From assembly GCA_030278955.1 (NCBI GenBank), contig JAOANR010000006.1:9323915-9387914 (forward strand): DNA of 64,000 bases, in the 5' to 3' direction. Source of the DNA: Hygrophila difformis. Taxonomy: Eukaryota > Streptophyta > Magnoliopsida > Lamiales > Acanthaceae. This document shows positions 10,867-22,700 of this stretch, piece after piece. Position 1 is the stretch's first letter, and each line of letters begins with the position of its first letter. The notes under the pieces are model-generated. The model did no database searches and was not told the origin of the DNA. It saw nothing but the letters and a program-made list of their open reading frames with translations. Both the position numbers and the translations under genes were made by a program.

Positions 10867-13738
10867 TTATGCAGCAATTCCTAAGGAAAAAAGAAAGGAA
10901 ATATCAGGGAGTGGGAAGTATATCGGATTTTGTTCAACACCAAGTAACATTTATGCACAATACTCAGTACTTCCCAAAACCTAAAAAGGCTTGGTTGGAA
11001 TTATTCTGATCTTAAGGTATAGATCATGCAAGAAAGTAATAGGTCATTTTGAATTTTTGATTGAGAAGAAGAAGCCGATACGCGCAAAGTACGGGAAAGC
11101 ATGGCAATACTCACTGCATTTATAGACTATCTTCTTTCATCTCATGCATGTCAGCAAATATCAGCACAAGCACAACTTAATTTGACCTCAAGTTATCGTT
11201 GTGGCAAACTAGGAATATGGAAAACATGATTCTTCACATATTAAGACACTTGTACGAGCTAAAATGGCAAACATGAGATGTTATTGAGGATTGTGCAGGT
11301 TTCAAGAGAACAATGATTTTATCTTTTCATTTGAATCAAACTTTTAAGTACTGGGATACCTCTTAATCTGAATAATTCATCTATAACATAAATCAATCAT
11401 GATCACCAAATAGGCACATATCAAATTTGCAAACACAAAAGAAGTAGAAAGTTAGGGAGTTGATGTGGAGTCAAATATAAGAAGCATAACTAAAAACTGA
11501 GAAAGATTCAGCTTATAACATCTTGGAGTTCATTAAACTTCTTGGATCACACTTTGCATGTAAAAGTTACCACCTGATCTCCCACTACATAAAGGTAGTA
11601 GAATAATCGATAATGAAATTGAACTACACGCAAAAGGCATTCGAAGATGCATATATTGCGCATTTATATTCCCCAAATCCTTTCAATCAATCACTAACTT
11701 TGAATTTATGAGACAAGTACTTGTTTCCACAGGTCCTTTTCATTTAATACATTCAGATATGCTATATACACAAGACCTAAGATTTCTGAACATAAAACAG
11801 GAAGCAGCAAGTTTATTAGTTTTCTGCTATACATAAAAAAGGAACCAAGGGTATTGTGTAAACAGAATTAGATATTGGAATTCGCGTCTAACAAGAACAT
11901 TCATCTGAGTCGCGCATCAATCGTATTTCTAGAAAACTAGTATAAAATAGCTAAAATATTTCAGTTACTCAAACAAGAATCACAGTAATTTTATTGTGAG
12001 GCCGAGAGGTATACCTCTTTTGGATTGTCTACTTGGGAGATCGTATCCCACAGCATACTCCTCAGAATCCTTAGCAGTGACATTTTCTGGCGTCTCAAGT
12101 GCATAACCAAATCTACCGGGATTATCGAGCTCAGAAGGTGTTGATTGCCAAGTGGGATCGCCATAAACTATACCATTGCGGTAAAGATCGCAATACGATC
12201 CTTCATAGCTACCAGTTGATGCAGAAAATGAAGCCTTTGTGGCCAAACTTGTTCCGCTGTTTCTTCCAAATCCTCCAGCACCAATTGCATAGCTATTTTC
12301 ATCACCTCTATAACCGGCATTACCCCCATTGTATCCAGAAGAACTAACAGCAATCGATGTACCAATGGGAGAAGCACCCCAATTTGATCCATTGTTTCCA
12401 AAGACCCCTAGGCCACCACTTCCCGAACCAAAGTATGAAGAAGAATTAGCATTATTACCCAAATTATTAAGGCCACTATTTCCCCATACATTTCTAGATG
12501 ATGAATTGAAAAAGGAATCACTTCGGCTGCCACTGTTATTGTAACCAATAGGTGTAGTATTCCTGCTCTGGTTACTGCTAAAATATGGATTCATAACACG
12601 ACTGTAACCCAAATTGCTGCTAAAGTTAGAAACCCCACCAAACCCAGCATTTAACCCTTGTTCCATATTCATACCCATTGCATAAGCAGGAGAACCAAAG
12701 TGAGAGAACCCAGTACGCGCACTAGCTAATGGACTATATCTTCCATCCATCCTAACACCATATCCTCCAACTCCAAGTGAGCCTATATTATACCCCTGTG
12801 GATAGCTGTTAATTAAGTTGTTCGCTCGGCTAAATGCATAACCAGCAAGTGGGCTCCGAGTAGGACCTGGTGATAATTCTTTTGGAATAGCTCGTTTTAC
12901 TTCAACCATCTTACCATTGAGTTCATGAAAGGTTTTGTGCAACACTCTGTCCACAGCATCCTCCGAATCATATGTTATAAAACCAAAGCCTCTTGGTCTT
13001 TGAGTGTTGTGATCATACATCACTACGACATCTGTTATAGTGCCAAACTGTTCGAAGTAGCTTTTGAAGTCACTCTCAGTGACCGTGGATGCTAATCCTC
13101 CTACAAAAATCTTTTTAGTACGCCCAGTACCTGGTGAACCCTGAATACTGCTGCTGCTACTGCTGTTTCTGTTTATGAGCTGTTGATCATCTCTTGGAAC
13201 AGCTTTCTTCGCTTCCACCTGAAAGGTGAAATTTCCGTTAGCACAATATGGGTGGCGTTGTTGTCCAAGGAGACAGGATTCCATAGGATATGTAAGAGAT
13301 CTACACCCATTTGAAGAACACAGAAAACTCCTTAATCTTATAACACTGTCCAAGATTGAAAACAAGGTCACCATTTATATAGTACACAAACTAAACAACT
13401 GTAAATGTAGATCCGATTGATTTAAGTCTGAGTCCATATAGAAACACATCTCCAACTTCAAAGACAATACAATCAACTTAGTAAAAGTGAAGAATCAGAA
13501 AACCCAATCAACTTACTGTTCGCCCATCAATTACATGTTTCTCCTTAACCACTCTTTCAGCAACTGCAGGATCAGCAAATACAATAAAGCCAAAGCCACG
13601 AGCACGACCTGTGGTTCGATCTCTCATTATCACTGCCTCCAGAACTTCTCCAAAAGCTCCAAAGTATTCTTTAAGACGTTCCTCATTTGTGTCCCAGGAA
13701 ATTCCACCAATAAAGAGCTTTCCTTGATCCTTCTCCAT
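10867..13738 (-). CDS. hnRNP-like RNA-binding protein with two RRMs (plant RNP1/DAZAP1-like)
   Basis: Coding exons are 13738-13517, 13218-12015 and 10880-10867, giving 479 residues. RRM1 (about 6-80) has RNP2 LFIGGI and RNP1 RGFGFIVF and is interrupted by intron 1 after codon 74. RRM2 (about 100-180) has RNP2 IFVGGL and RNP1 RGFGFITY. The rest is a Gly/Asn/Ser-rich low-complexity tail. Exon 2 read straight through would end in PLGLTIKLL, unlike the family. Splicing at the donor G/GTATAC (12014) to the acceptor TCCTTAG/GA (10881) restores the ending SKRGIAA and a TAA. Known of the family: nuclear RNA-binding proteins in mRNA processing or transport. The low-complexity tail would fit condensate formation, which is an inference. 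The ATG at 13738 begins MEKDQGKLFIGG, the usual start just before RRM1. Confidence 0.88.
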
Positions 13739-14415
13739 TTTTCCTCTAATTCCATACCAAATTAACACATCTGAAAATAACCATCTGATCTTGTCAAATG
13801 CCCGAACCGATTCAAATAGGAGATGAATACAATTTGAATCGCGCATGGCAGATGAGCTTAAAAAATTGTAGAAAGAATTGGAACAAAAAATATTATCAAC
13901 ATCGGGAGACAAATCTAACATATCCAACTACAGACGAGAATCGAAGAAACAAAAAACTGGAAAAAAGACACAATACCTTATCCAGAAAATCAGCCAGGTA
14001 ACGAGAAACGGTGAATGATCAGGAAATGCAGGATTTAATTCAAAATCATTGGATCCCTGATCAATCGATCGCGATCGGAGACCTGGAATTCACAATACAT
14101 ACAGATCAGAAAATCAGAATCCATAATCATAAATTACAAAAAGAAACTAAAATTTGAATACAAAATTAAATTTAGAAAAGAACACACACACACACAAAAA
14201 AGAATAAATAAATAATACCACACAACAATGCGAAGTTCATTTGATGAATATAGGCTCACCTAGCCGAAGGGAGAGGGAAAATTACAAATATGAAAAATCA
14301 AAAACAAAAAGTAAGATGAAACTAAGATCTAATTAGAGGAATATATACGGAAATGAAAACAGAGGGGTATGTTCATCCTCTCTGTCTCTCTCCCCCTCAT
14401 ACACACTCCCTCTAT
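13739..14415 (-). other. hnRNP 5' leader with two likely introns and a tiny upstream ORF
   Basis: Reading the minus strand, a donor CTAG/GTGAGC at 14259 pairs with an acceptor TTCCAG at 14083, and a donor TAAG/GTATTG at 13976 pairs with TTATTTTCAG at 13771 (or ATTAG at 13746). The last leader exon would then open with ATG TGT TAA, a two-codon upstream ORF, 32 bases before the main ATG. Leader introns are common in plant RNA-binding protein genes. These calls are from splice motifs only. Confidence 0.5.
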
Positions 14416-14438
14416 CTCTATCTCTATCTCTCTCGGGG

Positions 14439-14448
14439 TATATATATA
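14439..14448 (-). promoter_or_regulatory. TATA box of the hnRNP gene and downstream GA-rich tract
   Basis: The minus strand reads TATATATA about 30 bases above a GA-rich stretch (14375-14432, repeats of AGAGAT), a common layout around plant transcription starts. The start site would be near 14410. Confidence 0.55.
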
Positions 14449-14459
14449 GCTGTATCTTT

Positions 14460-15283
14460 CAAGGTCCTTCTCAGTTCTCATAGCTTTATTTATCCTCCAG
14501 ACCTTTTTCACTCTTATTTTTTAAATCTCAAAAATTGAATATTAAAACTAGTTTTAAAAAGTTTTAGGAACCAAATAAATCATTCCATTTTTTAGCAATA
14601 ATGTATAGGAATGTTAAGATAATTTTTGTATTTTTTTACTGAACAATCTATACAAGCGGCTATGAAGAAGTGGTGGGAACGAATGTTACACAAATTACAA
14701 AAAGATAAAGGCAGGATAAAGGCTGGGTGGGGTAAGTCTTCATTCTAATTGTACGATTAAAAAAAATGTTGAACAGCCTATACATGCAATAGTACGATAA
14801 AATTGAATGTTTATTTGAATTAGAAATTTATTTTTCAAATTATGTTTTGAATGGACCATATTAGACGTACTAATAAATTCGGATGAGTTTGAAGGGTTGC
14901 ATTTTTCTCAATTTATTCTACATTCACAATGACTATAATATCATAATCACAAGTGATTTTGTAAGAATTTTGCGTACATGTATATAGGGTTTATTAGTTT
15001 GGAGACAAATGCGAATACGTATATGAGTACATGGGTTACAGCTTCAATAATACATCACTCATCAGTTAATTTGAGTAGTAGGAGTATCATCTTACATCTA
15101 GCTTTAATTAAGTTGTTGGTATTTCGAAGTTACTCATATACTGTATTTCAAAAAGTTTAGGTGGGGTTATGTTGCACCCAATAATTACTTATTGGATTAT
15201 ACTATTACTTATTCAATACTAGTGAAATGTTACAATGATTTCTTTAAGCATTCACATTCATATGTCCGCAAAATGGTACATGG
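14460..15283. other. Intergenic DNA with a SINE fragment
   Basis: No gene is recognised. At about 14685-14762 a minus-strand fragment (CACAAATTACAAAAAG ... GGGTGGGGTAAGTC) matches the SINE family at 7993 and 8797. The remainder is AT-rich unique sequence. Confidence 0.45.
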
Positions 15284-15458
15284 CCTATTTGAAAATGAGT
15301 TGTTAGCTGTTAACTGATTATGTGAGTAATAATTAATTAAAATTAGCTGTTTGACAATTTTGAGACCAACTTTTTACCTAGAATAAACTAAAATCCAAAA
15401 TGCTGTTATTTGCAGCGGTTTCAAAAGAGCTGATTGAACACTATTTTAAGTTATTTTG
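15284..15458. mobile_element. Older MITE (family A), left part of copy 1
   Basis: Shares TTAGCTGTTAACTGATTATG and about 150 further bases with copy 2 at 28729-28910. Its right part is at 28231-28306, ending GCCAAACAGGG, which pairs imperfectly with the GGGCATGTTTGG start of copy 2. The split is caused by the Stowaway-like MITE at 15461-28228. Confidence 0.65.
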
Positions 15459-15658
15459 TACTCCCTCCGTTTTTTAAAAATTGTAACATTCCTACATTTC
15501 ACGTTATCCAATGTACATTTTTAACGTTTAATATCTCAAATTGTGTAAAAGTAAAAATTATAAAAATTTGATATTCTAAAACTACACGATTAGACGAATC
15601 TAACAAGATCCCACTTGACTATGTTTTATCTTGTATAACTGTGTTAAAAATTTGAATC

Positions 15659-15663
15659 AAAGT
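15659..15663 (+). repeat. Target-site duplication AAAGT, left
   Basis: AAAGT directly precedes the 5' LTR and recurs at 28167-28171 directly after the 3' LTR. Confidence 0.93.
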
Positions 15664-18600
15664 TGTAACACCCCAGATTTTTATCAACGTCCAAGTGTTG
15701 AAATATTTCCGAGAAGAAGAAAATAATTTATCACAATAAATTATTGCTCGGAAATAAAACGCCGATAGATTTAAATTCAAAATGGAATAAAAGAGGGAAA
15801 GGAAGCCCGAAGACATTCCATGAATTGAGTAAAAATAATTGGAGTTAAGTTCATGAAGGAAAAGAATTTTAATTCCAAGAACCCGTGAAGTCGAATTACA
15901 CGGGAATAAAAAGACGACGGATTAGAAGCCGACGAATCCGAGACCGACGGACTTAAGATCTCAAACATGAAGTTCATTTGAGTCAAGATAAACTTAAGAT
16001 AAGAATTTATGACCCGAGAATGACCCGAAAAATCGAGCCCGAAAACGTAAGAGAATAGAAGTCCGAAAGAGAGGAGGAAAAGCACGACGGATCGCACGAC
16101 CCCGCCCGGACCGAAGTCCAGGCGTGTTTGGCGCGCTGTCCGCGCGGGATTTGGGAGAACCCCGCGCCAACCCCGCGTGGGTCGACAGACGCGTTTGTCG
16201 CGTTCGGTGGCGCGCACCCGGCGCGGCTTTTGGCCGATTCGCGCGCCAACCCCGCGCCAAGGTCCTGACAACAGCCATTGTCGCGTTTTGGCGACTTTCT
16301 TGCCATATTCCTTGACCCCAAGGTTGGGAATCCGATCTATCACGGGAGGGAACATCATTTGGACGTTATGTAATCAATCATATCTCCATTTTCAGTCATT
16401 CTAATCAATCATTCACTCCCAAACTCTCCAAAAACTCTCTCTAAGCCAAACACCTTCCGGCGAACTTCCGGCGAACTTTCCGGCAACCAAATCCTACCAA
16501 GGTAGTGAGGAGATCAAGGATTTGCAAGCATTGGATTGTTGGTAAGGTGTCAATCAAGTTTCCTTATTGCTTTAAGATCATAATCAACCTTCTAACTTAC
16601 GGATCCTTACTTGCAAACACGTTCGTAGCCAAAGGAGAAGAAGAACGTGTTGCGTAGATTCGTTCGTGGCGATTTTGGACAAATCGATCAACCTTAGAAC
16701 GTTCAAGGAACTCACTCACTGTAAGTTGATAACTTACATATCAATACGGGTGGTTTGAAGACATCCGAAACATTGAATCTTAAACGAAACGTTAAAATCA
16801 AACCTAAAAACCCCAATCTACGTATTTTCTGAAATCCGAACAAAACTCTTACTTCGAGCGTTCAAACCTGAAAACTCAAAACTAAGATTTTGATCCTAAG
16901 ATCTCAAGCTATATTGTGTAAAAATTTCAGAATTTTTCATCAAGTTTTGATACCCCAAATCAAGTCGGACATATTCTGCGTTTTTAAGAACTTTAAAAAA
17001 TTTTCAGATTTCTTAACCGAACTTGATGAGCATATTTCTATCATTTCTAGTCCGAACCAATCTTCATGATCTAAACAAAAGTTATAGATCTATGAGTCTT
17101 GAATACCTCTGTAAAATTTCATGCATTTTCATCAAGTTTTGAAACCCCAAATCGAATCGGACATATTCTGCGTTTTAAAGAATTTTCAAAAGTTCACAGA
17201 TTTCTTAACCGAACTTGATGAGCTTATTTCTATCATTTCTAGTACGATCCAATCTTTGAGTTCTAAACAAAAGTTGCATATAATCATGTCTAGTATGTGC
17301 ATATAAAATTTCAGAATTTTTGAAGCTCATTTGATATGTTAAAAAGTCAAATCTTTGAGATGTGTCAAACCTGAATCCTGACAGCATACTATTTGAGTAG
17401 AAAACTTGATTTTTGACATGCTTCCCATCGTTTTTACGAAAAACTCAAAACATGAAAGTTGTTCATTGGGATGTTTTTGAGCTACTGTGAAAATTTCAGA
17501 TCAATCGCCTAAGAAATGGATTTTTAAACTGAAAAGGCGTAAACTGTGACATCGATCGATTTTTGAAATCTTTTAAACAACGATCGAAATCTTGTGATAC
17601 GATAAAGCTATATTTTTGAAAATCCCGTTATACTAAAGTTGAAACAATATCGGTTACATAAAATCAGGGGGTGAGTGCTCTGCAGGGTGCCCTCCTAATT
17701 GTGCAATTTGTGCCAAAACGGCAATGACTATCACGCGCGAAAAATCAACAAAACGGCATCTTATATTTTGCCTATCCTCTCGAGTGTATCCGTATGGGTT
17801 ACTCGAGGCTCGATGGAGCGGTACTGGATATGGCATATTTGGTCACAAGAGACCAACTGCCTACCCTCTCGAGTGTATCCGTATGGGTTACTCGAGGCTC
17901 GACGGAGTGGTACTGGGTATGGCGTATCGGCTGCGGCCGCCGGATCACCGGCTAGATGATATGTTACTTATGAAATTGGCTGAGGCCGCCGGATCACCGG
18001 CTAACTGTTACTATTGATATCTGCCGTTATTATTTTGGCCTATCCTCTCGAGTGTATCCGTATGGGTTACTCGAGGCTTGACGGAGCGGTACTGGATATG
18101 GCGTATTTGGTCACAAGAGACCAACTGCCTACCCTCTCGAGTGTATCCGTATGGGTTACTCGAGGCTCGACGGAGTGGTACTGGGTATGGCGTATCGGCT
18201 GCGGCCGCCGGATCACCGGCTAGATGATATGTTACTTATGAAATTGGCTGAGGCCGCCGGATCACCGGCTATCTATTGTTGAGATGATGGCGTAACGGGA
18301 AATATATTAAAAAGCTCAGATTTTATGAAATTGGCTGCGGCCGCCGGGTTGCCGGCTAAATTTAAATATCGTTTTGATGGTGGCGTATCGGTGAAAATTT
18401 TTAAAGCTCAAATTTTTATTTACTTTCTTACGGCATTAATCATGTTTTTAAATCATGTCTTAAATAATTGCCCATGCCTAAGTTTTAAATTATGAAATTA
18501 ATTGCGTCTTTAAAGTATGCATTATCTTCGCATTTTTAAAATAAAATGTTTTTATGAATGGCAAAAAGTTTTATCTTAATTACTAAAAATCTAACCCCTT

Positions 18601-19017
18601 TATTGCTACGTAAGGATTAACTTACTCAGTATTTTATAATACTGATAAAAACCGTTGTTCATTTTTTTTCTGTTACAGAGTACGAAGCATGATCACTCAT
18701 TGGGGGATCATTTTGGATACTTAGTTATTTATTTTACGTGACTTGCATGAACGGGTCTGTTCAACCCGTGGTTTGGCCATGTCGGCCCTATATTTCAATT
18801 TCCGCTGCATACACTTTACTTCCGCTGCTATTTTATATATTCTCGCTGCAACTCTGATGTAGTATTTTTAAATTATCTATGAATGGGCTACTTGAATATT
18901 TTAAATCCTGAAAAACCATAGCCTTACATCTCTATAGTAAGCTCGGAGAAACCGTGTCTTGCTAGAGAGGTGTGGCGGTGGCATCCCGGCCTGGGTTATC
19001 AAATCCGGGGTGTTACA
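15664..19017 (+). mobile_element. 5' LTR of Element 1 (3354 bp)
   Basis: Begins TGTAACACCCC and ends GGGGTGTTACA, an 11-bp perfect terminal inversion. It has exactly the length of the 3' LTR at 24813-28166, from which I count about six substitutions by eye. Inside are a CpG- and GC-rich block (16100-16290), a possible donor GTAAGT at 16721, two 268-bp tandem units (from 17771), a stem-loop (18627-18644) and an acceptor-like TTACAG at 18678. Confidence 0.95.
17771..18270 (+). repeat. Two 268-bp tandem units in the Element 1 LTR
   Basis: The unit start CCTATCCTCT recurs at 17771 and 18039. Each unit contains two blocks with CTCGAG at both ends (an imperfect inverted repeat) and two GCCGCCGGATCACCGGCTA blocks. 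The same array is at 26920-27419 in the 3' LTR. Confidence 0.85.
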
Positions 19018-19020
19018 GAG

Positions 19021-19034
19021 TGGTATCAGAGCCC
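19021..19034 (+). other. Primer-binding site (initiator Met tRNA) of Element 1
   Basis: TGGTATCAGAGCCC begins three bases after the 5' LTR. It matches the usual plant retrotransposon site complementary to the 3' end of initiator methionine tRNA. Confidence 0.93.
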
Positions 19035-19474
19035 AGAATATTTTAAAACTACTATTTTAAAGAGCTCGGAATATTTTTTAAACTATTATTTTCAAGTATT
19101 ATTATTTTTAAAGTTACCATTTCTAAACTAGTAATATATTTTAAAGAACCCAATTATTATTTTGAAGTTAAAGCCCAAATTTTTAGCCCAAAATTTTTTT
19201 TAGAAGCCCAAGAAATTATTTTGGCCCAATAGCCTTGTTTTTATTTAAAGCCCAAATAATTTATTTCTTTCGGCCCAATATAGCGGCCCAAACCTTTTAT
19301 CCTTATTTTAACATATCCATGGAATAAATTTGCTTTTAAAACCCATGGATAAATAAATATATGCATAAAATTTTTTTTTCGGGGGGGATCATCACTACAT
19401 GTGCATATTGCATTTCTATACCTTAGAGAACCTAGAAGCGTTATGTTGTAACCTAGATCTTTTCCTTGCACTAG

Positions 19475-19696
19475 ATGGCTAACCAAGACATGATGAACTT
19501 AATGATCAAAATGATGAACGCTCACTTTGATTCCCAACAAACCATACAACAAATGGAACATCGTATGGCCCAATTGGAAGCAAATCTGCACCATATGGGA
19601 AAACTTAAGAGAGGCGGACCATCACCGCATAAACCAACTCGAAGACCAAATCCAAAACCTCACTACACAAAATCCATTTCTAAAGGAACTTGTTGA
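19475..19696 (+). other. Small coiled-coil-like ORF overlapping the gag leader
   Basis: An ATG-started frame of 73 codons reads [19 protein letters not shown] and continues with a heptad-like pattern. At about 19600 the same style of sequence continues in the +1 frame ([18 protein letters not shown]), which is open straight into gag. This could be the displaced N-terminus of Gag (one base gained or lost near a GGGAAAA run) or a true upstream ORF. Confidence 0.4.
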
Positions 19697-19760
19697 TGCT
19701 CATGGGAAGGACTTGAACCACATTTTCCTTAAAAATCTAAATCACTTGTTCTTACAACAG

Positions 19761-22700
19761 ATGGCGCCTCGAGGACGACCAAGGAAATTCCCTGCCACCC
19801 CCAACACCCACGGCACGCCGGGACAACCCAATGAGCAGGCACCTAACGCGGAGGTGCCAAACCCGGCAGGACCAATGCCCAACCCTACGGAAGGGCGACT
19901 GAAAAATGTGGAGGAATTACTAGTCGCACTGGGTAATGCTTACGTTAACCAGGGTGGAGCTGCCGCAGCGCCACCACCGGAGGCGAGGATCAACTACTTG
20001 GTTGCAGTGAACCCCTACCGACCTTCTCATTACGTCGGGGAGGAAGACCCCGCTAAGTTGGAAGAATGGTTGAGAACCTTCGACAAATTGCTAAAGGCGG
20101 TGAGATGCCCGGAGGGGGAGAAGGTCCATGTGGCCTCGTACTATCTGGGTGGCGAGGCTGACGACTGGTGGCAGGCTACCCAAGGGAAGCTGGCAGAGGA
20201 TGACAAACCTTACTCGTGGAACGAGTTCATGGAGTTACTCCGGGAGCGCTTCTACCCGATGAGTACTAAGGCAGCACTGTACGAGGAGTTCTCATCCCTG
20301 AAGCAGGGAGAGAAATCTGTTCAAGAATACTATGCACGGTTTAGGGAATTGGTGAGATTTGCGCCCAGGATGGTACCTACTGACGGGGAGAAGGCGCAAA
20401 AGTTCGAAATGGGATTGAACTTGTCAATTCGAGAGGTGATTACTGGAGTTTATTACCCGGACTTGCAATCTGTCTACGATCGGGCAGTAGCAGTAGCACG
20501 AGTGCAACAGCTAAAGAGGAAGGCTACTGGGGAATCTAGCCGAGGGGCGCAAGGCCCAGACAAAAGGAACAGCGATAACCGGGCGAGCAACACTATTGGC
20601 GGGAACAACTTTCGGCGAGGGCCGAACGGGAATGCTCAAAACAACTATGGTCGGAATGTCAACCAAGGAGGACGAGTGCCGCCGTGCCCAAGGTGTGGCA
20701 GGCCGCACCTGATGAGGAAATGTCCTCAGATGGGCGAGTGCTTCCGGTGCGGCCGAATTGGCCATCGGAGGGAGGAATGTCGAACCCGACTCGAGAACAT
20801 CGCAAAAAGAGAAGACTTGGTCATTGGACCTAATAAGCCGTTCAACCAGGGGGGTAGGAATGGCAACAATCAAGGATATCGGCCTCTCCCAAATCCGAAC
20901 CAGCAGCAAAACGCGAACCCAAATCAAAACCAACCAGCCAATCAAGGGAGGCCGATGGGGAGGTTGAACGTGATCAACCAGGCTGACATACACGAGCATG
21001 GTGACGTGATGACAGGTACTTTCCATGTCCTAAGTACTCCACTTAGAGTCTTATTTGATTCCGGAGCCAGTTGTTCGATTTTATCTTCGAGAGTCGTAAC
21101 TGAACTAGATCTACCTAAGTGCGAGACGATTAGCTTAAGCATCCAACTGCCCTCTGGAGAAGTAATAACCTGCTCTAAACGCTACAATGGAATACCCATA
21201 GTGATAAAGAACGTAGAGTTTTTCGCAAACTTGGTAGAGTTCAACGTCAGAGACTTTGACGTCATACTAGGAATGGATTGGCTAACCCGGTATAAGGCCG
21301 TGATCGAGTGTCAAAAGCAAAAGATCACGTTGTCAAAAAGTAGGGGAAAAAGAGTCATCTTCTACTCTCAACCCCCTAAGAAATCTAACAAGATAGTCAA
21401 CGTCCTAAAGTTAGGTAGCCTAATGCGTAAGGGCCACACGCTATACGCATGCTACGTTCACAACCTCGAGTCTGAAGGAGTAAAGATAGACAACATTCCG
21501 GTGGTGAGAGAGTACCCGGATGTGTTTCCAGATGACGTTCCTGGCATGCCCCCTGAGAGGGATCTCGAGTTCACCATAGATCTCATCCCGGGAACGGAAC
21601 CGGTATCAAAGGCTCCTTACCGCATGGCACCGCCGGAGATGAAGGAGCTAAAGGAACAGCTCGAGGAATTGCTGGAAAAGGGATATATTCGACCGAGTAC
21701 GTCTCCATGGGGAGCACCGGTCTTGTTCGTCAAAAAGAAGGATGGGAGTCTGAGACTGTGTATCGACTATAGAGGACTTAATCAAGTCACTATCAAGAAC
21801 AAGTACCCGTTGCCTAGAATCGAGGATCTATTTGACCAGCTGAAGGGAGCTACTGTGTTCTCCAAGATCGACCTGCGTTCGGGATATCATCAGATGCGAA
21901 TTGCTGAGAAGGACATCCCGAAGACAGCGTTCAGGACTCGCTATGGGCACTACGAATTCACAGTACTGTCATTCGGATTAACGAACGCCCCGGCAATGTT
22001 CATGAACCTCATGAACAACGTGTTCCGAGGACTATTAGATAAATGCGTTGTGGTATTCATAGACGACATCTTGGTCTACTCAAGGGACGAGGAGGAACAT
22101 TCCGAGCACTTGCATAAAGTGCTGAGGATCCTCCGAGAAAATCAGCTATATGGGAAGTTGTCCAAATGCGACTTCTGGCTGAGGGAAGTAACATTCCTTG
22201 GGCATATCGTATCCGCCAGCGGAGTGGCGGTGGACCCAGCAAAAATCTCGGCTGTAACCGAGTGGGTACCACCGAAGAGCCCAACGGAGATAAGAAGTTT
22301 TCTCGGACTGGCGGGCTACTACAGGCGATTTGTACCAGACTTCTCCAAAATCGCCCGCCCATTGACGCAACTGCTGAAGAAGGGGGTGAAGTATGACTGG
22401 ACGGGCGAGTGCGAAGCCGCATTCCAGGAACTAAAGAAACGACTTACCACGGCGCCGGTGCTGGCGCTACCATCAGAGCATGGAGACTTCGAGGTGTATA
22501 GCGACGCCTCGAGAGAAGGACTGGGATGCGTACTGATGCAGGATCAAAAGGTCATAGCTTACGCATCACGACAATTGAAATCGCATGAGCAAAACTACCC
22601 GACGCACGACCTGGAACTGGCCGCGGTCGTGTTTGCCCTGAAAATCTGGAGACACTATCTCTATGGGCGGAAGTGTCGGATGTTCACCGACCATAAGAGC

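Noticed and set aside
12168..12544. Frames antisense or out of frame to the hnRNP exon 2
   Set aside because: Shadows of the Gly/Asn/Ser-rich repeat codons of the real gene.
15994..16358. Overlapping open frames of 94-193 codons on the minus strand in the Element 1 LTR (copies at 25143-25507)
   Set aside because: They come from a GC-rich block with few stops, occur in several frames at once, show no recognisable domain and are LTR sequence.
19597..19603. GGGAAAA as a -1 ribosomal slippery site
   Set aside because: A -1 shift here reaches a TAA two codons later; joining to gag would need +1.
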